64,000 nucleotides of DNA. It comes from Terrirubrum flagellatum (lineage in GTDB: Bacteria > Pseudomonadota > Alphaproteobacteria > Rhizobiales > Beijerinckiaceae). The stretch is from positions 248,001 through 312,000 of the forward strand of contig NZ_CP091851.1 in assembly GCF_022059845.1 (NCBI RefSeq). The letters are read 5' to 3'. Positions 1-9,415 of the stretch are shown one piece after another. How positions within the stretch are numbered: position 1 is the stretch's first letter; each line of letters opens with the position of its first letter. Under the pieces are notes generated by a model. The model saw nothing but the letters and a program-made list of their open reading frames with translations, searched no databases and had not been told where the DNA came from. The position numbers were made by a program, and so were the translations under genes.

Positions 1-531
1 TATGCGCGTGGCGTGCAGGTGCTGCCGGCGCCGAAGGGAGAGAATGTTCTCATCATTACCGGCGCCGGCGGATCAGGGGTGCTCCTCTCGGACGCCTGCT
101 TCGACAACGGCCTGACGCTGATGAAGATGCCTGATGATCTCGATGCGGCGTTCCGTAAGTTCATTCCGCCGTTCGGCGCCGCTGGCAATCCCGTCGATAT
201 CACCGGCGGCGAGCCACCGAGGACCTATCAGAACACGGTCCGCCTCGGGCTTGAGGATGATCGCATCCATGCGCTCATTCTTGGCTATTGGCATACGATC
301 GTGACGCCGCCTCTGGTCTTCGCCGACAAGATGATCGAGGTCGTCAGCGAAATGCGCGCCAAGGGGATCGACAAGCCGATCGTCGCCTCGTTGGTCGGCG
401 ACGTCGAGGTCGAGAAGGCTTGCGAGAAGCTCTACGATCACGGCATCGTCGCCTATCCCTATACGACGGAAACGCCGGTCGAAGTGCTGGGCGCGAAATA
501 CAAGTGGGCGCGCGCGGCCGGGCTGATCTAG
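1..531 (+). CDS. NDP-forming acyl-CoA synthetase, C-terminal part (5' truncated by window edge)
   Basis: The reading frame is open from base 1, so the gene begins upstream of the window; 176 codons and a TAG stop are visible. The visible part has a glycine-rich motif (ITGAGGSGVLLSD, near visible residue 20), then FRKFIPPFGAAGNPVDITGG, which match the succinyl-CoA-ligase-like flavodoxin domain (PF13607 type) of ADP-forming acetyl-CoA synthetases. In that family this domain carries part of the CoA and phosphoryl transfer site. Here it lies at the protein's C-terminus, so the ATP-grasp half would be upstream. It lies 59 bp before folD on the same strand, so it may belong to the same carbon-assimilation block. 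The substrate acid cannot be told from this fragment. Confidence 0.75.
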   Translation, partial: YARGVQVLPAPKGENVLIITGAGGSGVLLSDACFDNGLTLMKMPDDLDAAFRKFIPPFGAAGNPVDITGGEPPRTYQNTVRLGLEDDRIHALILGYWHTIVTPPLVFADKMIEVVSEMRAKGIDKPIVASLVGDVEVEKACEKLYDHGIVAYPYTTETPVEVLGAKYKWARAAGLI

Positions 532-590
532 TCGAATAGCGCGCGGATGCGACGAGCGTCCGCGCGCAGTTTCCAATTGAGGCGGGCGGC

Positions 591-1481
591 ATGTCGGCAC
601 GCATCATTGACGGCGTCGCGCACGCCGAAGCGCTTCGCGCACGCGTTCGCGAGACTGTCGCGCGCCTCAATGTTTCGCCCGGTCTTGCGGTCGTGCTCGT
701 GGGCGACGATCCCGCGAGTCAAGTTTATGTGCGCACGAAATCGCGCCAGGCGCAGGCGGTTGGCATCGCGGCGATGGATCATCGTCTGCCGGCGACAACA
801 ACGGAAGTCGAACTGCTCGCCGTGATCGCGCGGCTGAACGTTGATCCGGCCGTGCACGGAATTCTCGTTCAATTGCCACTGCCGGCTCATATCGTCACGG
901 CGAACGTGTTGCGCGCGATCGATCCGGCGAAAGACGTGGACGGGTTTCATCCCGTCAATGTCGGGCTGCTCGCGACGGGGCGCAGCGAGGACGGCTTCAC
1001 GCCCTGCACGCCGCTTGGCTGTTTGCTGCTGCTGAAAGAAACGCTTGGCGATCTCGCCGGACGCGACGCGATCGTGCTCGGCCGTTCGATGATCGTGGGC
1101 AAGCCAATGGCGCAGCTTCTTCTCAATGAGAACTGCACGGTGACTGTGGCGCATTCGCGCACGCGCGATCTCGCGGATCGTTGCCGCAGCGCTGATATTG
1201 TCATCGCCGCTGTGGGAAGGCCTGGGATGGTGCGTGGCGACTGGATCAGGCCGGGCGCGACTGTGATTGATGTCGGCATCAATCGGCTTGTTAGCGCAGA
1301 CGGGAAATCCAGCTTGGTCGGCGACGTCGCTTTTGAGGAGGTTTTTGCTGTCGCCGGCGCGCTGACGCCCGTGCCAGGCGGAGTTGGCCCGATGACGATC
1401 GCCTGTCTGCTCGCGAACACGGCGACGGCGGCGTTCCGCAGCGCGGGCGTTGATAGTCCGGATTGGAGCCTTGCGGCCTGA
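591..1481 (+). CDS. folD: FolD: methylene-THF dehydrogenase / methenyl-THF cyclohydrolase
   Basis: This 296-residue cytosolic bifunctional enzyme interconverts 5,10-methylene-THF, methenyl-THF and 10-formyl-THF using NADP. Family landmarks are all present: VYVRTK with the catalytic lysine at K50, ILVQLPLP with Q94, KDVDGFHP with D117, and the C-terminal signature PGGVGPMT at about 262-269. The length is normal. The ATG at 591 follows a GAGG ribosome-binding site. The gene ends 19 bp from the convergent IclR regulator. Next to glyA and the serine-cycle genes it would supply or drain the C1-THF pool; no mtdA, fch or ftfL is seen in the window. Confidence 0.95.
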   Translation: MSARIIDGVAHAEALRARVRETVARLNVSPGLAVVLVGDDPASQVYVRTKSRQAQAVGIAAMDHRLPATTTEVELLAVIARLNVDPAVHGILVQLPLPAHIVTANVLRAIDPAKDVDGFHPVNVGLLATGRSEDGFTPCTPLGCLLLLKETLGDLAGRDAIVLGRSMIVGKPMAQLLLNENCTVTVAHSRTRDLADRCRSADIVIAAVGRPGMVRGDWIRPGATVIDVGINRLVSADGKSSLVGDVAFEEVFAVAGALTPVPGGVGPMTIACLLANTATAAFRSAGVDSPDWSLAA

Positions 1482-1500
1482 CGCGCGAACGCCGCGCTCT

Positions 1501-2322
1501 TCAGGCCTTCGCTGGCGTTCCGCCAATACGTTCGGTGATCTCCGCCGCGGCGCGCTTCACCATGGGGCCAAGTTCGCCGAGGCGTTCGTCGGTGACGCGA
1601 ACGGTAGGCCCCGACACTGAGATCGCACCCATCACTTCGCCATGCTCGTTGAAGATCGCCGCGCCGACGCAGCGCATGCCTTCCGCGCGCTCTTCATCGT
1701 CGATAGCCCAGCCGCGTCGACGCACGAACGCGAGATCGGCGGCGAGCGCCGTCGGATCGACAATCGTGTTGGCTGTGAATTTCGGCAACCCGACGCGATA
1801 GAGAATCTGCGACACCGGCTCCTCATCCATCGCGGCCAGGATCGCCTTGCCCAAGCTCGATGCGTGCATGGGCGCGTTCGCGCCGGGGCGATGAAAGGCG
1901 CGAATGGAGTGATGGCTTTCGAGCTGCGAAAGAAAGACGACGTGATCGTCATTCTCGATCGCGATATTCACCGTCTCGCCGCTGTCTTCGCCGAGCTGAT
2001 GCATGACGCGCCGACCGACATCGACGAGCTTGCGGTTGCGCAGGAAGGCGCTGCCGATCTTGAAGGCCTTGACGCCGATGAGATAACCGCCGCGGCCGTC
2101 GTCCCATTGTACGAAGCCGCCTGCTTTCAATGAAGCGAGAATGCGATGCGCCGTTGAAGCCGCGATGCCGGCGCGCTGGGCGATGCTGGTCAGCGAAAGG
2201 CCGTCGCCATCGGCGATGATCGCGAGAAGAGCGAGGCCGCGATCGAGCGCCTGCACTGAGCCGAATGCGGCCGATGATTCATGCTCAGCCTGGCTTTTCG
2301 CAGATCTCGGCCGCCCAGCCAT
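1501..2322 (-). CDS. IclR-family transcriptional regulator
   Basis: The protein is 273 residues when started at the ATG at 2322 (MAGRPRSAKS...), which has a GGGAGA ribosome-binding site just upstream. Longer in-frame extensions toward 2721 would overlap the glyA promoter and coding start and look unlikely. The N-terminal winged helix-turn-helix (LSLTSIAQRAGIAASTAHRI, about residues 45-65) is followed by a linker and an IclR effector-binding domain ending in VRVTDERLGELG. It is divergent from glyA with 199 bp between the start codons, and that gap holds two perfect palindromes, one close to the IclR consensus box. It probably regulates the glyA-to-racemase gene set and itself; the effector is unknown, although glyoxylate is a plausible ligand because IclR relatives sense it. 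Confidence 0.9.
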   Translation of the reverse strand: MAGRPRSAKSQAEHESSAAFGSVQALDRGLALLAIIADGDGLSLTSIAQRAGIAASTAHRILASLKAGGFVQWDDGRGGYLIGVKAFKIGSAFLRNRKLVDVGRRVMHQLGEDSGETVNIAIENDDHVVFLSQLESHHSIRAFHRPGANAPMHASSLGKAILAAMDEEPVSQILYRVGLPKFTANTIVDPTALAADLAFVRRRGWAIDDEERAEGMRCVGAAIFNEHGEVMGAISVSGPTVRVTDERLGELGPMVKRAAAEITERIGGTPAKA

Positions 2323-2422
2323 GATCTCCCTTTCTCGTCGCAACCAAAGGACATTTCGTGCCCTGAAGAGCTCCCTGCGCGTGGAAAAGCAAGAAAATAA
2401 AGCCGTTTCCGAATTTTTCAAA

Positions 2423-2441
2423 AATGGAAATGTTTTCCATT
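2423..2441. promoter_or_regulatory. Palindrome 1, candidate IclR operator
   Basis: A perfect 8-bp inverted repeat (AATGGAAA and TTTCCATT, 3-bp spacer) lies in the iclR-glyA divergent gap. Its core TGGAAATGTTTTCCA (2425-2439) differs from the consensus recalled for IclR operators, TGGAAATNATTTCCA, at one base. This makes the divergent IclR protein the obvious ligand; binding itself is inferred. Confidence 0.65.
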
Positions 2442-2454
2442 GCACCCCTGCAAG

Positions 2455-2477
2455 CTCTGGCATATGGTATGCCAGAG
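2455..2477. promoter_or_regulatory. Palindrome 2, 10-bp perfect inverted repeat upstream of glyA
   Basis: Half-sites CTCTGGCATA and TATGCCAGAG are separated by TGG. It is centred 34 bp from palindrome 1 and 45 bp before the glyA ATG. The geometry (10 + 3 + 10) suits a dimeric helix-turn-helix regulator. The half-site differs from palindrome 1, so a second regulator or a second IclR binding mode is possible. It could also form a hairpin in the leader RNA. Confidence 0.6.
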
Positions 2478-2521
2478 AATGAGCGACGCCAAGTCGCCGC
2501 GTGGAAACCGGGAGACGTCCG

Positions 2522-3832
2522 ATGCGTACAGCCGCGCTGCGCGCGCCTGCGTCAGTGGCCGCGCGCTTCTTTGAAGCAGCGCTTGATGAGGCCGACCCCG
2601 AACTCAGCAGCGCGATCGCGCGCGAAGCGGCGCGACAGCAGAACGAAATCGAGTTGATCGCCTCGGAAAATATCGTCAGCCGCGCCGTGCTCGAAGCAGC
2701 AGGCTCCGTGCTCACCAACAAATACGCCGAGGGCTATCCGGGACGACGCTATTATGGCGGCTGTCAGTTCGTCGACGAAGCCGAGACGCTGGCGATCGAG
2801 CGCGCGAAAAAGTTGTTCGGCTGCGCCTTCATCAATGTTCAGCCAAGTTCGGGAAGCCAGGCGAACCAGGCGGCGCTGCTGGCGCTGGCGAGGCCCGGCG
2901 ACACGCTGCTGGGATTATCGCTTGCGGCCGGCGGACATCTCACCCATGGCGCGCCGCCGAATCTCTCGGGCAAATGGTTCAACGCCGTGCATTATGGCGT
3001 GCGGCGCGAAGATCAGCGCATCGATTTCGACGAGGTCGCGCGGCTCGCGCGCGAGCACAGGCCGCGCATTATCATCGCCGGCGGCTCCGCCTATCCCCGC
3101 ATCATCGACTTTGCGCGCTTCCGCGCGATCGCGGATGAGGTGGGCGCCTTTCTCATGGTCGACATGGCGCATTTCGCCGGTCTTGTCGCCGGCGGCGCGC
3201 ATCCCTCGCCGTTGCCGCATGCGCATGTGGTGACGACGACGACGCACAAGACATTGCGCGGACCGCGAGGCGGCATGGTTCTCACCAATGACGAGGAGAT
3301 CGCGAAGAAGATCAATTCGGCTGTGTTCCCCGGCCTGCAGGGCGGGCCGCTGATGCATGTGGTCGCGGCGAAAGCCGTTGCCTTGGGCGAGGCGCTGCAG
3401 CCGGACTTCAGAATTTACGCCAACGCCGTTGTCGAGAATTGCAAGGCGATGGGCGAAGCGCTGCAAAGCGCCGGTTACGACATCACCACGGGCGGCACCG
3501 ATACGCATCTCATTCTGCTCGATCTCCGCCCGCGCAGGTTGACGGGCAATGTCGCCGAGCGCGCGCTGGGGCGCGCTCACATTACCTGCAACAAGAATGG
3601 CGTGCCGTTCGATCCGGAGAAGCCGACGGTGACGTCGGGCGTGAGACTGGGATCGCCGGCGGGCGCGACGCGAGGCTTTGGGGTCGCTGAATTTCGCGAA
3701 ATCGGTCAATTGATCGCCACGGTGCTCGATGGCGTTGCCACGCATGGCGAAGGTGGAAATTCGGCGGTCGAGCAGGAAGTGAGGCATCGCGCCATCCAGC
3801 TCTGCGAACGCTTTCCGATCTACGGCGCCTGA
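2522..3832 (+). CDS. glyA: Serine hydroxymethyltransferase
   Basis: This PLP enzyme of 436 residues joins glycine and methylene-THF to give serine, the C1 entry reaction of the serine cycle. Visible landmarks: [11 protein letters not shown] (about 43-53), [15 protein letters not shown] (67-80), [11 protein letters not shown] (211-221) and the PLP lysine in [11 protein letters not shown] at K243. The ATG at 2522 has GGGAG upstream at good spacing; a GTG at 2501 would add seven residues and has no site. It heads a plus-strand series with sgaA 51 bp downstream, and both candidate operators lie just before it. SHMT is also housekeeping, but its position at the head of this cluster suggests an assimilation-specific copy. 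Confidence 0.95.
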   Translation: MRTAALRAPASVAARFFEAALDEADPELSSAIAREAARQQNEIELIASENIVSRAVLEAAGSVLTNKYAEGYPGRRYYGGCQFVDEAETLAIERAKKLFGCAFINVQPSSGSQANQAALLALARPGDTLLGLSLAAGGHLTHGAPPNLSGKWFNAVHYGVRREDQRIDFDEVARLAREHRPRIIIAGGSAYPRIIDFARFRAIADEVGAFLMVDMAHFAGLVAGGAHPSPLPHAHVVTTTTHKTLRGPRGGMVLTNDEEIAKKINSAVFPGLQGGPLMHVVAAKAVALGEALQPDFRIYANAVVENCKAMGEALQSAGYDITTGGTDTHLILLDLRPRRLTGNVAERALGRAHITCNKNGVPFDPEKPTVTSGVRLGSPAGATRGFGVAEFREIGQLIATVLDGVATHGEGGNSAVEQEVRHRAIQLCERFPIYGA

Positions 3833-3883
3833 ATCTCTTTCGGGTTTGCACGTCGCCATTCAACGAAACAGCGGGAGATCATC

Positions 3884-5077
3884 ATGAGCGGATTTCACGG
3901 CCTCTTCATTCCCGGTCCGACGAATATGCCTTTCCCGATTCGTCAGGCGATGGACATTCCGCTTGAAGATCAGCGGTCACCTGATTTTCCAGCTTTCACG
4001 CTGCCGTTATTTCGCGATCTGAAGAAGGCGTTCAAGACCGAGAAAGGGCAGGTGTTTCTGTTCCCAGCCTCTGGCACGGGCGGTTGGGAGGCGGCGATCA
4101 CAAACACGCTGTCGCCGGGCGACAAGGTGCTTGTCGCGGTGTTCGGCCAGTTCTCGCATCTCTGGGCCGATCTCTGCCGCCGCCACGGACTGATCGTCGA
4201 CGTGATCGAAACAGAGTGGGGCGAGGGCGCGCCGGTAGAGATCTATGAGCAGCGCCTGCGCGAAGACAGCGCGCACGAGATCAAGGCTGTGCTTGTCTGT
4301 CACAACGAGACTGCGACCGGGGTCACCAGCGATGTCGCAGGCGTCAGGCGCGCGCTTGATGCGGCGGGGCATCCGGCGCTGCTGCTTGTCGATGGCGTCA
4401 GCTCGATCGCCAGCATTGATTTTCGCATGGATGAATGGGGCGTCGATATTGCGGTCTCGGGGTCACAGAAAGGCTTCATGCTGCCGACCGGGCTTGCGAT
4501 CGTTGCTGTGAGCCCGAAAGCGCTCGAAGCCGGTCTTTCGGCGAAATGCCCGCGCTGCTTCTTCGATTTCGCCGACATGATCCGCACCAACAAGGACGGC
4601 TATTTCCCCTATACGCCTGCGACGACGTTGATGCGCGGCTTGCGCGCCTCGCTCGATCTGCTGTTCGCCGAAGGGCTCGACAATGTGTTCGAGCGACATC
4701 GCCGCGTCGCCGAAGGCGCGCGCCGCGCTGTCGCCGCCTGGGGGCTTACACTCTGCGCGAAAGAGCCGAGATGGCATTCCAACACGGTGACGGCGATCTG
4801 CGTGCCCAAGGGCTTTAACAGCGACGACGTCGTGAAGACCGCCTATCACCGCTATCGCATGTCGCTTGGCGTTGGTCTGTCGAAAGTGGCGGGCCGCGTC
4901 TTCCGCATCGGCCACATCGGCGCGATCAATGAATTGATGCTGCTGCAGGCGCTTGCGGGTTGCGAGATGGCGCTGCGCGATGTTGGCGTCGATGTGGCGC
5001 CGGGGTCGGGCGTGGCTGCGGCGCAGGAATATTTCCGCGAGACCGCGCCGCGCATGGCGCTGGCGAAAGCCGCCTAA
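3884..5077 (+). CDS. sgaA: Serine-glyoxylate aminotransferase
   Basis: A 397-residue class-V aminotransferase that moves the amino group of serine to glyoxylate, giving hydroxypyruvate and glycine. The start GLFIPGPTNMPFPIRQAM is typical of the serine/alanine-glyoxylate group. LLLVDGVSS holds the cofactor-ring aspartate (D170), and SGSQKGFMLPTG contains the Schiff-base lysine K196. The ATG at 3884 follows GGGAG. It sits between glyA and the reductase genes, which is the serine-cycle order of reactions (SHMT, aminotransferase, hydroxypyruvate reductase). Alanine-glyoxylate activity is an alternative, but context favours serine. Confidence 0.92.
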   Translation: MSGFHGLFIPGPTNMPFPIRQAMDIPLEDQRSPDFPAFTLPLFRDLKKAFKTEKGQVFLFPASGTGGWEAAITNTLSPGDKVLVAVFGQFSHLWADLCRRHGLIVDVIETEWGEGAPVEIYEQRLREDSAHEIKAVLVCHNETATGVTSDVAGVRRALDAAGHPALLLVDGVSSIASIDFRMDEWGVDIAVSGSQKGFMLPTGLAIVAVSPKALEAGLSAKCPRCFFDFADMIRTNKDGYFPYTPATTLMRGLRASLDLLFAEGLDNVFERHRRVAEGARRAVAAWGLTLCAKEPRWHSNTVTAICVPKGFNSDDVVKTAYHRYRMSLGVGLSKVAGRVFRIGHIGAINELMLLQALAGCEMALRDVGVDVAPGSGVAAAQEYFRETAPRMALAKAA

Positions 5078-5092
5078 CAGAGGAGGCGTCGC

Positions 5093-6133
5093 GTGAAAAT
5101 CTGCATCTTCGGCGCCGGCGCGATCGGCGGCTATCTCGCGGAAGGCTTGAGCAGGGTCGAAGGCGTCGACCTCTCGATCGTCGCGCGCGGCAAGCATCTC
5201 GCGGCGATCCGCGAAAAGGGTTTGCGCCTCCTCATTGGCGATGAAGAACGCGTGTGCAGGCCGCGCGCGACAGATGATCCCTCGACGCTTGGTCCGCAGG
5301 ACTTCGTAATCGTCTGTCTCAAAGCCCATCAGGCTTGGGAGGCGGCGGAGCAGATGAAGCCTCTGCTTAGCGCTCATACCGCTGTTGTCACCGGCCAGAA
5401 TGGCGTCCCCTGGTGGTATGCGCACGGCCTTGATGGGCGTTTCTCAGAAGCTCGCTTCCCGAGCGTCGATCCCGACGGCCGCCAATGGCGCGTTATTGGA
5501 CCCGAGCGCGCGATCGGTTGCGTCGTCTATCCCGCGACGGAGATTATCGAGCTTGGCGTGATCAAGCATGGTTATGGCGACAAGTTTGCGCTCGGCGAAC
5601 CGGATGGAACGCGATCGCTCCGCTGCGAGCGGCTCGCCAACGCGTTGATTGCAGCCGGATTCGATGCGCCCGTTCTCGACGATATTCGCAGTGAAATCTG
5701 GCTGAAGCTGTGGGGCAATCTCTGCTTCAATCCGATTAGCGCGCTGACGCGTGCGACGCTTGACGTTGTCGCGGCTGAGCCGGGCACACGGGCGCTTTCC
5801 ATCGCGATGATGACTGAAGCGAAAAAAATCGCCGAATTGTTCGGCGCGTCCTTCCGGGTCGACATCGAACGGAGAGTAAATGGCGCGGCGCGCGTCGGCG
5901 CCCATCGCACCTCGATGCTGCAGGATCTCGAGCATGGCCGTCCGCTTGAGATCGACGCGCTGCTGACGTCCGTGCAGGAGATGGGGCGCTTCGCAGGCGT
6001 CGAGACGCCCTATATCGACGCCGTGCTCGGGCTCGTGCAGCAGCTCGGACGTTCGCTCGGGCTCTATCCCGCGATATCGCGGAAAGCAGTCGCGCATCCG
6101 GTGGAAGCGCCGAGATTGCGAGCTGCGGGATGA
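5093..6133 (+). CDS. Ketopantoate-reductase-family oxidoreductase (PanE/ApbA-like)
   Basis: The 346-residue protein starts at GTG 5093 behind GAGGAGG, 15 bp after sgaA. The N-terminal Rossmann motif ICIFGAGAIGGYLAEGL is the NADP-binding signature; FVIVCLKAHQ (about 80) and DDIRSEIWLKLWGNLCFNPISALT (about 198-221, written as a span with the active-site lysine in WLKLWGN) match the PanE catalytic core. The family reduces 2-dehydropantoate, but several paralogues act on other 2-oxo acids. At 346 residues it is longer than E. coli PanE (about 303). Lying inside a serine-cycle operon and overlapping hprA by 4 bp, it may reduce another 2-oxo acid of this pathway; the substrate is not established. 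Confidence 0.85.
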   Translation: MKICIFGAGAIGGYLAEGLSRVEGVDLSIVARGKHLAAIREKGLRLLIGDEERVCRPRATDDPSTLGPQDFVIVCLKAHQAWEAAEQMKPLLSAHTAVVTGQNGVPWWYAHGLDGRFSEARFPSVDPDGRQWRVIGPERAIGCVVYPATEIIELGVIKHGYGDKFALGEPDGTRSLRCERLANALIAAGFDAPVLDDIRSEIWLKLWGNLCFNPISALTRATLDVVAAEPGTRALSIAMMTEAKKIAELFGASFRVDIERRVNGAARVGAHRTSMLQDLEHGRPLEIDALLTSVQEMGRFAGVETPYIDAVLGLVQQLGRSLGLYPAISRKAVAHPVEAPRLRAAG

Positions 6134-7137
6134 AACGACTTGATGATGCGGAGCTTGCGCCTGAGCGCCGAGGGACTGCAGGCGCGACGCGCATTGTTTT
6201 TCTTGATCGCGGGACGATTGGCCCGACGGTTGAGCTTGCCCGCCCGGCGTTTGATCATGAATGGATCGAATACGCCTCGACTGCGCCGGCCGATATTGTT
6301 GGATGTCTCAAGGGCGCGCGCATCGCGATCACTAACAAGGCGCCGATTCGCCGCGCCGATCTCGAAGCGCTGCCTGACCTGAAGATGATTGCCGTCGCGG
6401 CCACGGGCTACGACGTTGTCGATGTCGCCGCCTGCCGCGAGCGCGGAATCATCGTCTCGAATGTGCGAGGCTACGCCGTCAACACGGTCCCCGAACATAC
6501 GTTCGCGCTGATCCTCGCTCTGCGGCGTTCGATCATCGGTTATCGTCAAGACGTCATCGACGGGAAATGGCGAGAAGCTGGCCAGTTCTGCTTCTTCACT
6601 CATCCGATCCGCGATCTCGCGGGCTCGACGCTCGGAATCATTGGCGAAGGCGCCATCGGCCAGGCAGTGGCGCGGTTAGGCCAGGCGTTCGGCATGCGCA
6701 CTTTGTTCGCGGCGCATAAGGGCGTCAGCGGGCTTGGTCCGCTCTATACGCCATTCGACGAAGTGCTCACCACGAGCGATGTCATCACCTTGCACAGCCC
6801 GCTCACGCCAGGCACGCGCGACATGATTGACATGGCGGAGTTTCGCAAGATGGCGAAACGTCCGTTGCTCATCAACACGGCGCGCGGCGGGCTCGTTGTT
6901 GAATCTGATCTCGTGCGCGCTCTGGATGAAGGGTTGATCGCCGGCGCGGGCTTTGATTGCGTCACGGCCGAGCCGTTCCCGGTCGATCACCCATTCTCCG
7001 CGATTCTCGAACGTCCGAACGTCATCGTCACGCCTCATGTTGCCTGGGCGAGCGAGGAGGCGATGCAGACGCTCTGGCGGCAGGTGATCGGCCACATCGA
7101 GAATTTTGAGAAGGGCAGGCCGTCAAACACGGTCTGA
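6130..7137 (+). CDS. hprA: D-2-hydroxyacid dehydrogenase, probable hydroxypyruvate reductase
   Basis: This 335-residue NAD(P)-dependent dehydrogenase most likely reduces hydroxypyruvate to D-glycerate. The coenzyme motif LGIIGEGAIGQAVARL (about 160) and the catalytic triad regions are visible: Arg in LINTARGG, the acidic residue in GFDCVTAEP and His in VIVTPHVAW. The first glycine-box position reads GEGAIG rather than GxGxxG plus Arg, which is acceptable for this family. Its ATG lies inside the stop of the preceding gene (ATGA), indicating translational coupling. The position directly after sgaA supports the hydroxypyruvate role. Glycerate or phosphoglycerate activity cannot be excluded. Confidence 0.88.
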   Translation: MKRLDDAELAPERRGTAGATRIVFLDRGTIGPTVELARPAFDHEWIEYASTAPADIVGCLKGARIAITNKAPIRRADLEALPDLKMIAVAATGYDVVDVAACRERGIIVSNVRGYAVNTVPEHTFALILALRRSIIGYRQDVIDGKWREAGQFCFFTHPIRDLAGSTLGIIGEGAIGQAVARLGQAFGMRTLFAAHKGVSGLGPLYTPFDEVLTTSDVITLHSPLTPGTRDMIDMAEFRKMAKRPLLINTARGGLVVESDLVRALDEGLIAGAGFDCVTAEPFPVDHPFSAILERPNVIVTPHVAWASEEAMQTLWRQVIGHIENFEKGRPSNTV

Positions 7138-7188
7138 TGGTTCGGAGCGTTCGCCGAGCCGCATGATCAAAGGGAGGAAAAGGCAGAG

Positions 7189-8394
7189 ATGAATATCCAC
7201 GAATATCAGGCGAAGGAGCTCTACCGACAATATGGCGTCCCGACGCCGCAAGGCTTCGCGGCGTTCACTGTCGATGAAGCGGTCGAAGCCGCGCGCAAAC
7301 TGCCGGGACCCCTGTGGGTCGTGAAGGCGCAGATTCATGCGGGCGGGCGCGGCAAGGGTAAATTCAAGGAATTCTCCGCCGGGGAGAAAGGCGGCGTGCG
7401 GCTCGCGCGCTCGATCGACGAAGTCGCCTTGTTCGCAAAGCAGATGCTGGGCGCGACGCTTGTGACGGCGCAGACAGGCGGCGAGGGCCGCAAGGTGCGC
7501 AGGCTCTATATCGAGAACGGCTCGGCGATCGATCGCGAGCTCTACCTCTCGGCGATCATCGATCGCGGCTCATCGCGCGTCGCCTTCATCGCTTCGACCG
7601 AGGGCGGCATGGACATCGAGGAAGTCGCGCATAAAACGCCGGAAAAGATCCTCACAATCTCAATCGATCCGGCCGCCGGCTATTTCCCTTTTGAGGGCCG
7701 GAAGATCGCCTTTGCGCTTGGCCTTGCCGGCGATCAGGTCAAGCAATGCGTCAAGCTGATCGGCGATCTCTATCGCATGTTCGTCGAGAAAGACATGAGC
7801 CTGCTCGAGATCAATCCGCTTGTGGTGACGAAGAGCGGTGATCTTCTCTGCCTCGACGGCAAGATGAATTTCGATTCGAATGCGCTGTTCCGGCATCCTG
7901 AAATCCTGAAGATGCGTGACATTGATGAGGAGGATCCGTCGGAAGTCGAGGCGTCGAAATATGATCTGAGCTATGTGAAGCTCGATGGTTCGATCGGTTG
8001 CATGGTCAACGGCGCCGGACTCGCCATGGCGACCATGGACATCATCAAGCTCTATGGCATGGAGCCCGCGAACTTCCTCGATGTCGGCGGCGGCGCGACG
8101 AAGGATAAGGTGAAGGCCGCCTTCAAGATCATCCTCAGCGATCCCAACGTGAAAGGCATCCTGATCAATATCTTCGGCGGCATCATGCGCTGCGACGTCA
8201 TCGCCGAAGGCGTCGTCGCAGCGGCGCGCGAGATGGCGATCAATGCGCCTCTCGTGGTGCGGCTCGAAGGCACCAATGTCGAGCTTGGAAAGCAAATCCT
8301 AGCGCAGAGCGGGCTGACGATCACGCCGGCTGACAATCTCTCGGACGCAGCGGCGAAGATCACCGCTGCGGTGAAGATGAAAGAGGCGGCCTGA
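7189..8394 (+). CDS. sucC: Succinyl-CoA-synthetase-type CoA ligase, beta subunit (possible malate-CoA ligase MtkA)
   Basis: The 401-residue ATP-grasp protein begins [18 protein letters not shown] and carries [16 protein letters not shown] (about 46-61), LLEINPLVV, and [14 protein letters not shown] with NFLDVGGGA and [11 protein letters not shown] near the C-terminus. It would form the nucleotide-binding and CoA-ligase half with the next gene. The neighbours glyA, sgaA and hprA point to the serine cycle, where the equivalent enzyme is malate-CoA ligase. However, the diagnostic stretches ([29 protein letters not shown]) read like SucC rather than classical MtkA of Methylobacterium as I recall it. 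No sucAB or mdh neighbour is present. It is either a recruited sucC paralogue or the only succinyl-CoA synthetase. Confidence 0.85.
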   Translation: MNIHEYQAKELYRQYGVPTPQGFAAFTVDEAVEAARKLPGPLWVVKAQIHAGGRGKGKFKEFSAGEKGGVRLARSIDEVALFAKQMLGATLVTAQTGGEGRKVRRLYIENGSAIDRELYLSAIIDRGSSRVAFIASTEGGMDIEEVAHKTPEKILTISIDPAAGYFPFEGRKIAFALGLAGDQVKQCVKLIGDLYRMFVEKDMSLLEINPLVVTKSGDLLCLDGKMNFDSNALFRHPEILKMRDIDEEDPSEVEASKYDLSYVKLDGSIGCMVNGAGLAMATMDIIKLYGMEPANFLDVGGGATKDKVKAAFKIILSDPNVKGILINIFGGIMRCDVIAEGVVAAAREMAINAPLVVRLEGTNVELGKQILAQSGLTITPADNLSDAAAKITAAVKMKEAA

Positions 8395-8396
8395 GC

Positions 8397-9296
8397 ATGT
8401 CCATTCTCATCGACAAGAACGCCCGTGTGCTCTGCCAGGGCGTCACCGGCAGTCAGGGCGCGTTTCATACCGCGCAAGCGATCAGCTACGGCACGCAGAT
8501 CGTCGGCGGGGTGACGCCAGGCAAGGGCGGAACGAAGCATCCTGACGCCACGCTCGCCAGCGTGCCGATCTTCGATACGGTCGCCGAAGCGAAGCACGCG
8601 ACGGGCGCTACGGCGACCTCGATCTATGTGCCGCCGGCCTTCGCCGCCGACGCGATTCTCGAAGCGATCGACGCCGAGATCGAACTCATCGTCGCCATCA
8701 CCGAGGGTATCCCGGTGATGGATATGGTTAAGGTGAAGCGCGCGCTGACGGGATCGCGCTCGCGCTTGATCGGTCCGAACTGTCCGGGCGTGCTCACGCC
8801 GGAAGCGTGCAAGATCGGGATCATGCCCGGCGCGATCTTCCGAAAGGGGCATGTGGGAATCGTGTCCCGCTCGGGCACTCTCACCTATGAAGCCGTGAAG
8901 CAGACGTCTGACGTAGGCCTTGGCCAGTCGACCGCGGTCGGCATCGGCGGCGATCCCGTGAAGGGGACGGAGTTCATCGACATGCTCGAACTCTTCCTCG
9001 CTGATGATGATACGCACGCCATCATCATGATTGGCGAGATCGGCGGTTCCGCTGAAGAGGACGCCGCCGATTTCATCAAGAGCGAGCGCAAGAAAGGGCG
9101 ATCGAAACCCATGGCGGGTTTCATCGCCGGCGCGAGCGCGCCGCCCGGCCGGCGCATGGGCCATGCCGGCGCGATCATATCAGGCGGCAAGGGCAAGGCC
9201 GAAGACAAGTTCGAGGCCATGCGCTCCGCCGGGATTGCGATCGCCGACAGTCCGGCGAGCCTCGGCGTCACGCTGGCGAAGGAGCTGGCGCACTAG
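8397..9296 (+). CDS. sucD: Succinyl-CoA-synthetase-type CoA ligase, alpha subunit (possible malate-CoA ligase MtkB)
   Basis: The 299-residue CoA-binding subunit starts 2 bp after the beta gene. It has [15 protein letters not shown] and [12 protein letters not shown] for CoA binding, [25 protein letters not shown], and the phosphohistidine loop [14 protein letters not shown] with H256. The enzyme forms an acyl-CoA from a dicarboxylate, ATP and CoA. Like the beta subunit it reads as SucD-type ([32 protein letters not shown]), so the malate role comes from context only. The pair is certainly a co-translated heteromer. Confidence 0.87.
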   Translation: MSILIDKNARVLCQGVTGSQGAFHTAQAISYGTQIVGGVTPGKGGTKHPDATLASVPIFDTVAEAKHATGATATSIYVPPAFAADAILEAIDAEIELIVAITEGIPVMDMVKVKRALTGSRSRLIGPNCPGVLTPEACKIGIMPGAIFRKGHVGIVSRSGTLTYEAVKQTSDVGLGQSTAVGIGGDPVKGTEFIDMLELFLADDDTHAIIMIGEIGGSAEEDAADFIKSERKKGRSKPMAGFIAGASAPPGRRMGHAGAIISGGKGKAEDKFEAMRSAGIAIADSPASLGVTLAKELAH

Positions 9297-9415
9297 CAGC
9301 GGCGCCGAGCGCGCGCTTTCGCGGTTGGCGGCGGAGCGGCGGCGTCCTAATCAGGTTGCGGAGATTGGCGGGGCGCTGGAGCGGCCCGCTATTCGCACCC
9401 TTGAGGAGGACGTAT

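Noticed and set aside
2323-2721. Longer form of the IclR regulator reaching into the glyA coding region
   Set aside because: It would cover the divergent promoter region and both palindromes. The ATG at 2322 has a good ribosome-binding site and matches the family start.
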